Below, piece after piece: positions 31,937 through 40,052 of a stretch of DNA of 64,000 nucleotides. A program made the translations under genes and the position numbers. The DNA is from Paenibacillus xylaniclasticus (GTDB taxonomy: Bacteria; Bacillota; Bacilli; Paenibacillales; Paenibacillaceae). The stretch is from the NCBI RefSeq assembly GCF_004001065.1, contig NZ_BIML01000015.1:1-64000 (forward strand). The letters are read 5' to 3'. The notes beneath the pieces were generated by a model, which did no database searches, had not been told where the DNA came from, and saw only the letters and a program-made list of their open reading frames with translations. Within the stretch, counting starts at the first letter, position 1. The number at the start of each line of letters is the position of its first letter.

Positions 31937-32351
31937 GACCATTCCTCCAATTCAAGGTTCGATTATTATTTCTACCGTTTCACTGATTCGGCTAACCGAC
32001 TATCCTCTCGTTCCGAGATATGTAATCAACCCCCTTTCATTAATCATTGGTCCTCGATCTATAGCCCCCTTCTAATACAATGAATCTATTAAGAGCACTA
32101 GGGCATGCAGAGCCTTCATCCTCTTAAAATCAATAAGAAAGCAACAACGAAAGAAAAGTTTTACAATAATAGAACATAGAGATAAATAGTTCATGTTGCA
32201 TAACACTATTAACACATATAAATCTTTCTACTTCGACGTCTTAGACAATTATACACATACAAAAATTTACTAGTAAATAGCATAAAATGTTTGGTAATGT
32301 CGATTTATGTTTTTTTATTCTAAACTATCCCCTCATGGCGTACAGCCAACA
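31937..32351 (-). promoter_or_regulatory. AT-rich upstream region of the S8 protease, possible promoter at 32248-32277
   Basis: About 415 bases with no gene. On the minus strand TTTACT (32272-32277), an 18-nt spacer and TATAAT (32248-32253) form a plausible sigma-A promoter, which would give a leader of about 300 nt before the protease start. No riboswitch-like structure is recognised in that leader. Confidence 0.35.
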
Positions 32352-32388
32352 AAAACAAGCTGGCTCCGATGATAATCGGACCAGCTTG
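32352..32388 (-). terminator. Terminator of the GNAT gene
   Basis: Hairpin with arms CAAGCTGG...TCCGAT and ATCGGA-CCAGCTTG (one bulged base, GATA loop), followed on the minus strand by TTTTTG. It lies 23 nt after the acetyltransferase stop. Confidence 0.88.
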
Positions 32389-32410
32389 TGAACGAACCTA
32401 TTTAACCTCA

Positions 32411-33166
32411 TCATTTCACTACATCCTTCATCCGGTACCAGTAGCGGTACTGCTCTACAAAGCCAACCTTATTATACAGCCGCACAGCAGGAACGTTGTC
32501 CAGCACGACCGCCAAATACGCCTGGGCCGCTCCATTAAGTCTCGCCCATTTCAATACATTCAGCATCAGCTGCTCACCGTAGCCTTGATTGCGATACTCC
32601 GAGTCTGTTACAACCCCGTATATCCCAACATAGTCGCGCTCTAGTACAGCAAAAGCACATGCGATATCCCGTTCACCATTATATAGAGTGAAATAACACG
32701 CTGGCTGTACCATACGCTCTAGTATAAGCTGCAGCGTATGCTTCGACGCTTCATCATTCACGCCAGACATTGAGGTATAGCTCGACAGCCAGCGCTCCGT
32801 CGGCTTAATGCTCATCTCAACCATTTGGAGAGTAGGCTCCGAAGCTGCCTCAAGCGCTCTTGTCATAATCGCCGTTAGTCCCTCCTTACAATAGCCAAGC
32901 TGCGAGAGCTCCTCGTCCAGCTTTTGCAATGCCGGTGCATCGGTTATCTTAAATACGGCAGGCTGCCCCTGTTCTGCATATAATCGTTCAACTGCCGCGA
33001 TTTTATGTAACGCTTCATCAGTCGTGCTCTCCATTCCATACAACGGATATACAGCATTCGACCGTTTCGTATAGCCGTTAGAAAAACGGACGAACCAGCC
33101 TTCGTAGACGACTGTACGCAGCGCCGGCCAAGCATTCATCATCATCTCTTCCACCATCAGCTGCAT
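32411..33166 (-). CDS. GNAT-family N-acetyltransferase
   Basis: 251 residues from the ATG at 33166 (GAGGAG 7 nt upstream). The C-terminal half is a GNAT domain: IACAFAVLERDYVGIYGVVT, acetyl-CoA loop SEYRNQGYGEQLMLNVLKWA and LAVVLDNVPAVRLYNKVGF. The N-terminal half (VVYEGWFVRFSNGYTKRSNAV) is the type found in Bacillales paralogues with a duplicated, degenerate GNAT fold. It transfers an acetyl group from acetyl-CoA to an unknown amine. Monocistronic. Confidence 0.88.
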   Translation of the reverse strand: MQLMVEEMMMNAWPALRTVVYEGWFVRFSNGYTKRSNAVYPLYGMESTTDEALHKIAAVERLYAEQGQPAVFKITDAPALQKLDEELSQLGYCKEGLTAIMTRALEAASEPTLQMVEMSIKPTERWLSSYTSMSGVNDEASKHTLQLILERMVQPACYFTLYNGERDIACAFAVLERDYVGIYGVVTDSEYRNQGYGEQLMLNVLKWARLNGAAQAYLAVVLDNVPAVRLYNKVGFVEQYRYWYRMKDVVK

Positions 33167-33258
33167 TGTCATTCTCCTCGCTTAATTTCGTCATGATTAT
33201 TATTTATACATCAGATTGAATAAATATTCAATCATGTTAGCTGACTTTTTTACTCCCC

Positions 33259-33287
33259 TTGACCTTCCTTCCAAGACATGCTATCGT
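33259..33287 (+). promoter_or_regulatory. Sigma-A promoter for the 68-residue gene
   Basis: TTGACC (33259-33264), 17-nt spacer, TATCGT (33282-33287), 27 nt before the start codon of the small gene. Confidence 0.5.
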
Positions 33288-33313
33288 TCACATTAACATC
33301 GTAGTTAAAGGAG

Positions 33314-33520
33314 TTGTCCGACATGAGTGAGCATATGGAAGAAGCACAAGCACCTGCGAAGAAGCCGATGACTCAGGCAGAGAAGGCGAAGGCGCTTCTG
33401 GCTCAGAAGAAACAAGGCAAAGCTGGTCTGCAGCACAATCATCAATCGAGCGGCGTCACCTCAATGAAGTCTCAGAACAATCAGAAACCGATGAATCACC
33501 GCAGAAAAATGGGTGTGTAA
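33314..33520 (+). CDS. Small basic protein, unrecognised
   Basis: 68 residues, rich in Lys, Gln, Ala and Met, with an amphipathic KPMTQAEKAKALLAQKKQ stretch and no globular core, signal peptide or cysteine. AAAGGAG lies 9 nt before the ATG, a sigma-A promoter is close upstream, and the stop codon is inside the stem of a strong terminator, so it is a compact, real transcription unit. No family recognised; it may be a small nucleic-acid-binding or regulatory protein, which is a guess from charge only. Confidence 0.75.
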   Translation: MSDMSEHMEEAQAPAKKPMTQAEKAKALLAQKKQGKAGLQHNHQSSGVTSMKSQNNQKPMNHRRKMGV

Positions 33521-33542
33521 GCATTTGCTTCACACCTTTTTT
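33512..33542 (+). terminator. Terminator of the small basic protein gene
   Basis: Stem GGTGTG(T)AAGC / GCTTCACACC with ATTT loop, then TTTTTTG. The TAA stop codon is part of the stem. Confidence 0.88.
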
Positions 33543-33584
33543 GTTCATACAGCCCTTTACTCTATTCCCCCAACCGTTGTCCTA

Positions 33585-33593
33585 TGCTATAAT
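33585..33593 (+). promoter_or_regulatory. Extended -10 promoter for the LytTR gene
   Basis: TGCTATAAT at 33585-33593 is an extended -10 element; the -35 region is poor. The start codon is 40 nt downstream. Confidence 0.5.
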
Positions 33594-33633
33594 GTAAGCG
33601 CTAACAACAATTCCAACGAGGGGGCTTGAGGGA

Positions 33634-33975
33634 ATGCGTGTAGCGGATCCAACACATAACCTTTACGATTTCGAGGTTGAGCGGGATATTTTGTTTTTCA
33701 AAATAAACCGCAAAGGTCTCGTCAGCTTCCACGGAGTCAACTATAACTTAAAGAAACCAATGACCCGTGAACAGCTGGCTGCCCTTACGAAGGATGGAAC
33801 GTTTGCTGCGGTAGCTTCCGACTGTTATGTGAACCTGAAGAAGGTACTGTCGATGAATGAAGATGGTGTGTTCCTTGGCGCCGATCTTACAGAAACGAAG
33901 AAGCTTCCGCTTTCGAAGCGGCAGCTGCAAGGCTTGAAATCCCGCATCACCGCCTCACGCCGATTTTCGTCCTAG
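33634..33975 (+). CDS. Single-domain LytTR-like DNA-binding protein
   Basis: 113 residues consisting only of a LytTR-type beta-beta-beta domain: DILFFKINRKGLVSFHGVNY, MTREQLAALTKDGTFAAVASDCYVNLKKV and LPLSKRQLQGLKSRI. In full LytTR proteins this domain binds DNA downstream of a receiver; here there is no receiver or membrane region, as in small stand-alone LytTR regulators. The usual 'F.R.h+S.lvN' motif is only partly matched (SDCYVNLKKV). Targets unknown. AACGAGGGGG precedes the ATG. Confidence 0.7.
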   Translation: MRVADPTHNLYDFEVERDILFFKINRKGLVSFHGVNYNLKKPMTREQLAALTKDGTFAAVASDCYVNLKKVLSMNEDGVFLGADLTETKKLPLSKRQLQGLKSRITASRRFSS

Positions 33976-34000
33976 TCGCATAAGTTAAGTCATAATAAAG

Positions 34001-34028
34001 AAACCGGAGAGCAATAGCTCCCCGGTTT
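34001..34028. terminator. Bidirectional terminator between LytTR and ferritin genes
   Basis: Stem AAACCGG(A)GAGC / GCTC(CC)CGGTTT with AATA loop, followed by TTTTCG on the plus strand and by TTTCTTTAT on the minus strand. Confidence 0.8.
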
Positions 34029-34037
34029 TCGTCATTC

Positions 34038-34544
34038 CTATTCGTTGGCAGGCGGCGTGAACGTCCGACTCGCGAATTCCGTATCCATCATATAGAAAGC
34101 ATTGCTGTCCTTATCAATGCGCTTCAGCTTCTGAATAATGCCATCGAACAGCGCTTCCTCTTCTACCTGCTCGTCAATAAACCATTTCAGGAAGCCAATC
34201 GTAGCATGCTCGCGGTCGTTCCATGCAAGATCAGACAGGTTATAGAACCGCTGCGTATTGACTTGCTCGTGATGGTAACCAGCCTCGAATACTTCCAGCA
34301 TCGAGGAATATTCATTCTTCGGCGCCTCGAGCCCTGTCAGCAGCGCGCGTTTCCCGCGGTCGTTCAAGAACTTGTATATCTTCATGGCGTGGAACCGTTC
34401 TTCTTCGGCCTGCACGATGAAAAAATTAGCGAAACCGTCAAGACTCTCTCCCGAGCAATAAGCTGCCATAGCCAAGTAAACGTGAGCAGAGTAAAATTCG
34501 AAATTCATTTGCTCATTCAGCGCATCAACTAATTTGTCGTTCAT
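34038..34544 (-). CDS. ftnA: Ferritin (bacterial non-haem type)
   Basis: 168 residues from the ATG at 34544. It has the ferritin four-helix pattern: LVDALNEQMNFEFYSAHVYLAM (ferroxidase Glu), FIVQAEEERFHAMKIYKFLNDRG (ExxH site), then FLKWFIDEQVEEEALFDGII. It stores iron as ferric mineral in the cytoplasm and limits Fenton chemistry. The upstream region 34545-34712 contains a partial Fur-box-like stretch (TTGATAATGGTTCTC on the minus strand near 34660), so iron control is likely. Monocistronic. Confidence 0.93.
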   Translation of the reverse strand: MNDKLVDALNEQMNFEFYSAHVYLAMAAYCSGESLDGFANFFIVQAEEERFHAMKIYKFLNDRGKRALLTGLEAPKNEYSSMLEVFEAGYHHEQVNTQRFYNLSDLAWNDREHATIGFLKWFIDEQVEEEALFDGIIQKLKRIDKDSNAFYMMDTEFASRTFTPPANE

Positions 34545-34712
34545 TGCGGATTCGCCCCTTCCAATCATTTCATGTCGATTGCTTACAACAAGTATATTAT
34601 ACCCCGACTACAATCGACAATGAAAAACGGAAAAAGGCCGCAAATGTTCATAAATGAAGAGAACCATTATCAATTTTCATTTATTATTTCATATATAATA
34701 GGGTAATGTATA

Positions 34713-34937
34713 TTATCCAATTGCTTCTCTAATTTTTTTGCGCAGCTTCTTCGCAGTAGGCGCAGTAACGATCGTTGTTTTACCGATTAAGGCGAAGCAC
34801 TCGTGCCTGCACGTTTTGCAGCGTCCAAGGCAATCTTCCTTCTTATGCTTCAAATCAGGATACTCATTCTTCACTGATTTGTAAACCGGCTTTGCATCGT
34901 TCGCTTTTAAATTCTTGGCGCAATACTTAATTTTCAA
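34713..34937 (-). CDS. DUF1450 (YuzB-like) small cysteine protein
   Basis: 74 residues from a TTG at 34937 with GGGGGTG 5 nt upstream; an ATG at 34976 is possible but would place the start almost on top of the Fur-box region. Cysteines are arranged as YCAKNL near the start and DCLGRCKTCRHECFALI in the middle, as in DUF1450 proteins with a thioredoxin-like ferredoxin fold that may bind a [2Fe-2S] cluster or zinc. Lys-rich C-terminus. A well-matched Fur box lies 56 nt upstream, so it probably belongs to the iron-limitation response. Confidence 0.78.
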   Translation of the reverse strand: MKIKYCAKNLKANDAKPVYKSVKNEYPDLKHKKEDCLGRCKTCRHECFALIGKTTIVTAPTAKKLRKKIREAIG

Positions 34938-34992
34938 CTCTGCACCCCCGCACAAGCCATTCTCAGTAATAATCATTCTCTATTGTATTCGA

Positions 34993-35007
34993 TGATAAGA
35001 ATTATCA
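34993..35007 (-). promoter_or_regulatory. Fur box upstream of the DUF1450 gene
   Basis: TGATAAG-A-ATTATCA matches the Bacillus-type 7-1-7 Fur consensus (TGATAAT-N-ATTATCA) at 13 of 14 arm positions. A second half-site-like stretch (TAATAATCATTCTC) lies between it and the gene. Confidence 0.8.
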
Positions 35008-35143
35008 TTCGCCAAGTCAAGACTCGTACGCGAAAAACTTAGCATTCACGAGAAAACTAGTGATTTTGTCCTGTTTTGCATCTTCCTTACACCTAAAAGC
35101 ATATGATTATGGAGTCCGTTGTCACCAAAAGCAGAAACAAACA

Positions 35144-35173
35144 TTGTACATGACCGTATAGTAGTTGTAGAAT
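35144..35173 (+). promoter_or_regulatory. Possible sigma-A promoter of the LTA synthase gene
   Basis: TTGTAC (35144-35149), 18-nt spacer, TAGAAT (35168-35173), about 60 nt before the TTG start. Confidence 0.45.
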
Positions 35174-35233
35174 ACAGTTATGTGTTTTACGAGACTATCA
35201 TATAGAGATAGAGAAAAAAGGGAGTGTATAGGG

Positions 35234-37090
35234 TTGTCTGTTCTAATGAGACTGCTCAATCGGAGATTTATTTACTTTACTGTGGTCATAATGCTCAAAA
35301 GCTTCCTGGCCTGGTACGTAGTATTCGATGAGGGTCCGTCCGTCATGACGATGGTTACCGAAATACCATTCTTCTGGGCAGTATTCTGCCTGATCGAATG
35401 GCTTGCAAGCAAACGCAAACTGCTGTATTACATGATTACTAACCTAGTGATGACCTTACTCTACTTTACTGTACTCATGTACTACAAATATTATGGCATT
35501 ATCGTTACGTACCATGCATTGAAGCAGGCGGATAAAGTAACGCAGGTCGGCAACAGCACTTATTCGCTGCTTGATCCTTACTATCTGTTCGTCTTCTTAG
35601 ACATTGTCGTGCTTGCCATTATCGTATATCTTCCTAAATACAAATCAATACGGCAATCCATTAGTGCAAAGCCTGTAAATAAGGTTGCCTTGTCGATTGT
35701 GTTCGCTATCTCGGTAGCCCTTTGCCTGTTCAACATTTGGCCGAACCGTGCCAGCATGAACGAGAACAAGCAAGCGGAAGGAATGGGTATTCTCAACTAC
35801 GAGGTTTACACCATTTTTGCCGATACGAGCGGGGACGATGAGATCATCGACCAAAGCGAAATTACGCAAGACGCGATCAACAGCCTCAAAGGCGTTCAAG
35901 CATCGGACAATCCACAATATTATGGCGCTGCCAAAGGTAAGAACGTCATTCTGATTCAGATGGAATCGTTCCAAGATTTCTTGATTGATCTGAAGATCGA
36001 CGGACAAGAAATTACGCCTAATATGAACAAGCTTGCACATAGCATCTTCCATTACAACAACTTCTATACAATGGTCGGTCAAGGCACGACCTCCGACGCT
36101 GAGTTTGTTGTCAATACGTCGCTGTATATACCGAAACATGAAGCTGCGACAGATAAATATGTGTCCAAGCAGCTCCCAAGCTTGCCGAAGCTCATGAAAG
36201 CTAATGGTTACACAACAGCAACGTTCCATACGAACTCAGTAGAGTTCTGGAACCGTAAAGAGCTGTATCCAGCGCTCGGCTGGGACCGTTATTATGACAA
36301 GCAATTTTTCGGAGACGAAGATCATGTAGCATTCGGCGCTTCCGATGAAGTGCTGTTCTCGAAAACATTAGAAGAACTCAAGCAAATGGATCAAAGCGAG
36401 CAGCCGTTCTACGCGCAGGTAATCTCGATGAGCGCTCACCATCCATTCAACCTGCCGGAAGCAAAGAGCAAAATTCAGCTGCCTAAACGGTTTGATGACA
36501 CAATCGTCGGCGACTACATTCGCTCGCAGAACTATGCTGACTATGCAATCGGTCAATTCATCGACGGACTTAAAGAAAGCGGGCTGTGGGATAATAGTGT
36601 GATCATGTTCTATGGTGACCACCAAGGCCTGTCCCTCTACTCGTTAGACAATCATGAGCGGAATCTTCTTCGCGAAATGATCGGCCATGAGTACGGTTAT
36701 GCCGATATGTTCAACGTTACGTATATGATGCATGCACCTGGCGTCACTTATCCTTCGACGATTACGGATACTGGCGGCGAGATCGACATTTTACCAACCG
36801 TTGCGAATTTGGCTGGCGTATCGCTGAAGGATCAAATTCACTTCGGCCAAGACCTGCTGAATAACAGCAGCAACCTGCTGCCGATGCGCCACTTCTTGCC
36901 AACAGGCTCCGTCGTTACCGATTCGAACGTGTTCCTGACGGGCAAAGCATTCGACGACGGAACGAACTACAAGATCGAAGACAGTACCGAAACGACGGAT
37001 AACGCAACAACGCAGCAGCAATACGAGAATGCGCTGAAGCTCCTTCAGCTGTCCGACAGCTATGTGAAGCAGCTTCCGGACCGGAAGTAA
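35234..37090 (+). CDS. ltaS: LTA synthase-family sulfatase-like membrane enzyme
   Basis: 618 residues from a TTG at 35234, chosen because GGGAG lies 9 nt upstream; the reading frame is open to 35180 without a ribosome site. About five N-terminal transmembrane helices (RFIYFTVVIMLKSFLAWYVVF through VALSIVFAISVALCLFNIW) are followed by an extracellular sulfatase-type domain: ILIQMESFQDFLIDL (metal Glu), GQGTTSDAEFVVNTS (catalytic Thr), TFHTNSVEFWNR, ISMSAHHPF and MFYGDHQGL (metal ligands). It polymerises glycerol phosphate from phosphatidylglycerol into lipoteichoic acid, or acts as a primase/stress paralogue. Monocistronic with its own terminator. Confidence 0.9.
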   Translation: MSVLMRLLNRRFIYFTVVIMLKSFLAWYVVFDEGPSVMTMVTEIPFFWAVFCLIEWLASKRKLLYYMITNLVMTLLYFTVLMYYKYYGIIVTYHALKQADKVTQVGNSTYSLLDPYYLFVFLDIVVLAIIVYLPKYKSIRQSISAKPVNKVALSIVFAISVALCLFNIWPNRASMNENKQAEGMGILNYEVYTIFADTSGDDEIIDQSEITQDAINSLKGVQASDNPQYYGAAKGKNVILIQMESFQDFLIDLKIDGQEITPNMNKLAHSIFHYNNFYTMVGQGTTSDAEFVVNTSLYIPKHEAATDKYVSKQLPSLPKLMKANGYTTATFHTNSVEFWNRKELYPALGWDRYYDKQFFGDEDHVAFGASDEVLFSKTLEELKQMDQSEQPFYAQVISMSAHHPFNLPEAKSKIQLPKRFDDTIVGDYIRSQNYADYAIGQFIDGLKESGLWDNSVIMFYGDHQGLSLYSLDNHERNLLREMIGHEYGYADMFNVTYMMHAPGVTYPSTITDTGGEIDILPTVANLAGVSLKDQIHFGQDLLNNSSNLLPMRHFLPTGSVVTDSNVFLTGKAFDDGTNYKIEDSTETTDNATTQQQYENALKLLQLSDSYVKQLPDRK

Positions 37091-37095
37091 CCTTG

Positions 37096-37128
37096 ACGGT
37101 GCCCTGTATACACAGGGCACCGTTTTTT
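37096..37128 (+). terminator. Terminator of the LTA synthase gene
   Basis: Perfect 12-bp stem (ACGGTGCCCTGT / ACAGGGCACCGT) with 4-nt loop and TTTTTT tail, 6 nt after the stop codon. Confidence 0.95.
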
Positions 37129-37187
37129 CTTGCTCGAACGCGGGGCAGCCGCTCTGTTAGGTGCCTTTCGGCACTTATCTAGGCACA

Positions 37188-37224
37188 CAAAAAACGGCGT
37201 CCCCATAATTTCAAGGGGCGCCGT
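37188..37224 (-). terminator. Terminator of the S41 protease gene
   Basis: On the minus strand ACGGCGCCCC pairs with GGGG(A)CGCCGT and is followed by TTTTTTG. It lies about 180 nt beyond the protease stop codon. Confidence 0.85.
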
Positions 37225-37407
37225 CTTAGTACATTTAATAGGTCTGAAGCGAGAACGGAGCAGACGAATGATTCTGGAGAAGCGTCAGCGTCCGCCTTTG
37301 TACTTGGATTGTTACCGCTTGGCGGTATTATACATTCAGAACAATCCGAGTACAACAGCGGTCGGAAGAACATTCGTCTGCGGAGTGGCAACTGCCAGCA
37401 CCTCAGA

Positions 37408-38835
37408 CTACAGCAGCGATTTAAGCTGCTTTATCCCTTCTTGCATTTGATAGTCTTCGTCTTTAAGTTTGTTTTGGAGAAGCTCGGTAATCCGATTCAT
37501 CGTGCTGTCGCCTACTTGGCCATTGGCCGGTACGATTGATTGCGCCTGCTGGAGACGAATTACAGCCGACTCAGTCGCCTCGTCGAATACACCGTCGGTA
37601 GCTCCCTGCTGCACATAGCCGAGCGCGGAGAGCATTTGCTGCAGCGTTTTGACCGAATCACCATAGTCGCCTCGTTTCAGAACTGTATCCGATGGCAGCG
37701 CCGGCAACTCGGCATACGCGGGAAGCGATACTTTAATATCCGGCTCTACACCCTTACCATTAATCCAATTGCCATCTGGGGTCTTCCATTGCGCTTCTGT
37801 TAAGCTCAGAACCGACTGGTCCGGGAACTGACTGAAGCGCTGCACAACACCTTTGCCATACGTTGTCTCACCGATGACGGTCGCTCCAGCCGATTCTTTC
37901 AGCGCAGCGGTAAGCACCTCTGCAGCGCTGGCAGAATGTCGGTTCGTAAGAACGACAATCGGAAGCGTCCAAGGCTCCTTCTGTGCTGATTTGTACGTAT
38001 GTACGTCAGCCTCGTCTTTGGAGACAACCTGCAGTATCGTTTTGTCCTTCGGAATAAGAATATTGGCAATATCAACGGTCGTGACGAGCAGACCACCAGG
38101 ATTGCTGCGCAAATCGAGCAGCAGCCCTTTCATCCCTTGCTTGCTCAGATCAGCAACCGCAGCTTCAAATTGCTCAGCCGTCTTCTGTGCAAAACGACTG
38201 ATCATAATATAGCCGATACCGTCCGGCTTCATCTCATGCGCAACCGTCATAACCGGAATCGATGCACGCGTCATCGTTACTTGAATCGGCTCTGATCGGT
38301 TCGGCCGCGTAACGGTAACTGACACTTTCGTGCCTTTCTCTCCTCGGAGCATTTCGACAAGCTTATCCAACGAGACATCCTTTAGAGACTTCTCATCTAC
38401 CGCTTGCAGTGTATCCTCCGGCTTTAATCCGGCTTTCTCTGCCGGCGAATCCTTAATGACAGAATCAACAATAAACGCCCCTCCCTCTACACGCAGCTGA
38501 ATGCCGACGCCGACGATTTCACTTTCATAATTTTGCACATAGGCCTCGCCGGATTCTCCGATCATGTAGCGGGAATATTTGTCCTCAAGTGACTGAACCA
38601 TACCTTCGGCCGCTCCGTCAATAAGCGCTTTCGGCTCCGCTCCGTTCAAATAATTGCTCATAATTTCATTATAGGAGGCAGATAGATTATGGAATGTCGG
38701 TTCCTTCATAATCGGATGACGTTCTTTCAACCACGTAACACCGATGAAAAAACCAATGGCGCCTGAAGCGAGAACACCTAGCAGACTGAATACGATAAAC
38801 CGCTGACGCGCTAACTGTGATGCAAAAATTTTCAT
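37408..38835 (-). CDS. ctpB: S41 C-terminal processing peptidase (CtpA/CtpB-type)
   Basis: 475 residues. An N-terminal membrane anchor (FIVFSLLGVLASGAIGFFIGV), a PDZ domain around residues 100-190 (GVGIQLRVEGGAFIVDSVI, PAEKAGLKPEDTLQAVDEKS), the peptidase core with the Ser of NRHSASAAEVLTAAL and Lys of IGETTYGKGVVQ, and a C-terminal peptidoglycan-binding-like domain (LKRGDYGDSVKTLQQMLSALGY). Such enzymes act outside the membrane, processing proteins at their C-termini, for example in sporulation signalling. GAAGG directly abuts the ATG, so the exact start is unsure by a few codons. Confidence 0.9.
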   Translation of the reverse strand: MKIFASQLARQRFIVFSLLGVLASGAIGFFIGVTWLKERHPIMKEPTFHNLSASYNEIMSNYLNGAEPKALIDGAAEGMVQSLEDKYSRYMIGESGEAYVQNYESEIVGVGIQLRVEGGAFIVDSVIKDSPAEKAGLKPEDTLQAVDEKSLKDVSLDKLVEMLRGEKGTKVSVTVTRPNRSEPIQVTMTRASIPVMTVAHEMKPDGIGYIMISRFAQKTAEQFEAAVADLSKQGMKGLLLDLRSNPGGLLVTTVDIANILIPKDKTILQVVSKDEADVHTYKSAQKEPWTLPIVVLTNRHSASAAEVLTAALKESAGATVIGETTYGKGVVQRFSQFPDQSVLSLTEAQWKTPDGNWINGKGVEPDIKVSLPAYAELPALPSDTVLKRGDYGDSVKTLQQMLSALGYVQQGATDGVFDEATESAVIRLQQAQSIVPANGQVGDSTMNRITELLQNKLKDEDYQMQEGIKQLKSLL

Positions 38836-38862
38836 CCTTCAAACCCAGCTTTCTGAATGATC

Positions 38863-39858
38863 CTATTGTTGAACGAGTACGCGGGATCTCGTACGAGCCG
38901 ACTGTAAGCAAACGTCTACTAAGCGCATATTCGCAATTGCATCCTGCGATGGGAACGGAAGAGGCTCCTCTCCGAACACAGCTTTGGCAAATCCATCTGC
39001 TTGAAGCGTGTACGAGTCCAATCCTTCGAATTCCGCTGCTCCTTCTTCGCGGCAGCCATTGTCCGTCGTAACGACAATTGGCGTATTTTCCTTAAAAGCT
39101 CCGTCCAGCACGATTCGTCCGTTCGAGCCGAGAATCTCAATCCCCTCCCGGTAAAATGACCACATGCCGCAGTCGAACGTCAGAGCGACGCCGCCTCGGA
39201 ACTCTACCAAGCCGGATGCCATCATATCGACGCCGCCATGCTGCTCTGAGAACTGCGCATGTACCGTTACAGCCTCTGGCTCTGAGCCAATAATCCAACG
39301 TGCTGCACTAAGCGGATAGACACCAACGTCATAGATGGAACCGCCGCCCCATTCCGAATTGAACCGGACGTTACCCAAATCTTCTGCTTTATTGAACGTA
39401 AATCGCGCATGAACCGTGCGCAGCTCGCCGATTTCGCCTGATGCGATAATTTCTCTCACGCGCTGAACGCGCGGATGGTACCGATACATGAAAGCTTCCG
39501 AGAATGTGACTCCGGCCTGCTTACAAGCTGCTACCATCTGCTCCGTCTCTTCAGCCGTTAACGATGCCGGCTTCTCGCACAGCACATGCTTGCCCGCTTC
39601 AGCCGCTTTAATCGTCCATTCCTTATGCAGATGATTCGGCAGCGGAATATAGACCGCATCAATATCAGGGTCTGCAACCAGCTCCTCATATGATCCGTAT
39701 GCTTTCGGGATGTTCAGCTTCGCTGCCGTCTCCTTCGCCTTCTCGATGCCGCGGCTTGCAATAGCTGCAACCTCTCCCCGCTCTGACTTCTGAATTGCCG
39801 GTATCACCGATTTGACGGCGATATTCGCACAGCCGATTATGCCCCAACGCAGCTTCAT
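38863..39858 (-). CDS. Gfo/Idh/MocA-family NAD(P)-dependent oxidoreductase
   Basis: 331 residues. Rossmann fold at the N-terminus (WGIIGCANIAVKSVIPAIQ), the family signature HVLCEKPASLTAEE near residue 95 with the catalytic Lys, and SEAFMYRYHPRVQRVREII, FNSEWGGGSIYDVGVYPL in the C-terminal substrate domain. It oxidises or reduces a sugar or inositol-like substrate that cannot be named from sequence. It follows the divergent promoter region shared with the orphan membrane protein and precedes the S41 gene by 27 nt. Confidence 0.9.
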   Translation of the reverse strand: MKLRWGIIGCANIAVKSVIPAIQKSERGEVAAIASRGIEKAKETAAKLNIPKAYGSYEELVADPDIDAVYIPLPNHLHKEWTIKAAEAGKHVLCEKPASLTAEETEQMVAACKQAGVTFSEAFMYRYHPRVQRVREIIASGEIGELRTVHARFTFNKAEDLGNVRFNSEWGGGSIYDVGVYPLSAARWIIGSEPEAVTVHAQFSEQHGGVDMMASGLVEFRGGVALTFDCGMWSFYREGIEILGSNGRIVLDGAFKENTPIVVTTDNGCREEGAAEFEGLDSYTLQADGFAKAVFGEEPLPFPSQDAIANMRLVDVCLQSARTRSRVLVQQ

Positions 39859-40052
39859 GTCTTGTTCACGAACCCTTCTCTATAAAATAATTGAGGCGTT
39901 CTCGCCCGTATAAAGCCAGTGATCACTTCCATTATAAAGGACATCTACATCAGAATAAAATGCTCGAACAATTTTCATAGTTTAAACAAAAGCAAACGCT
40001 TATTATGGAGTAAAATGGAATTAAGATATCTCTAAGCCAAGGAGTGACCGCC

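Larger units (their letters stand above)
37091..37407. other. Intergenic region between convergent ltaS and S41 protease genes
   Basis: 317 bases that hold two opposed terminators and a small GTGCC-TTTC-GGCAC hairpin at 37161-37174. The remaining ~180 bases upstream of 37407 show no ribosome site or recognisable element. Confidence 0.7.
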
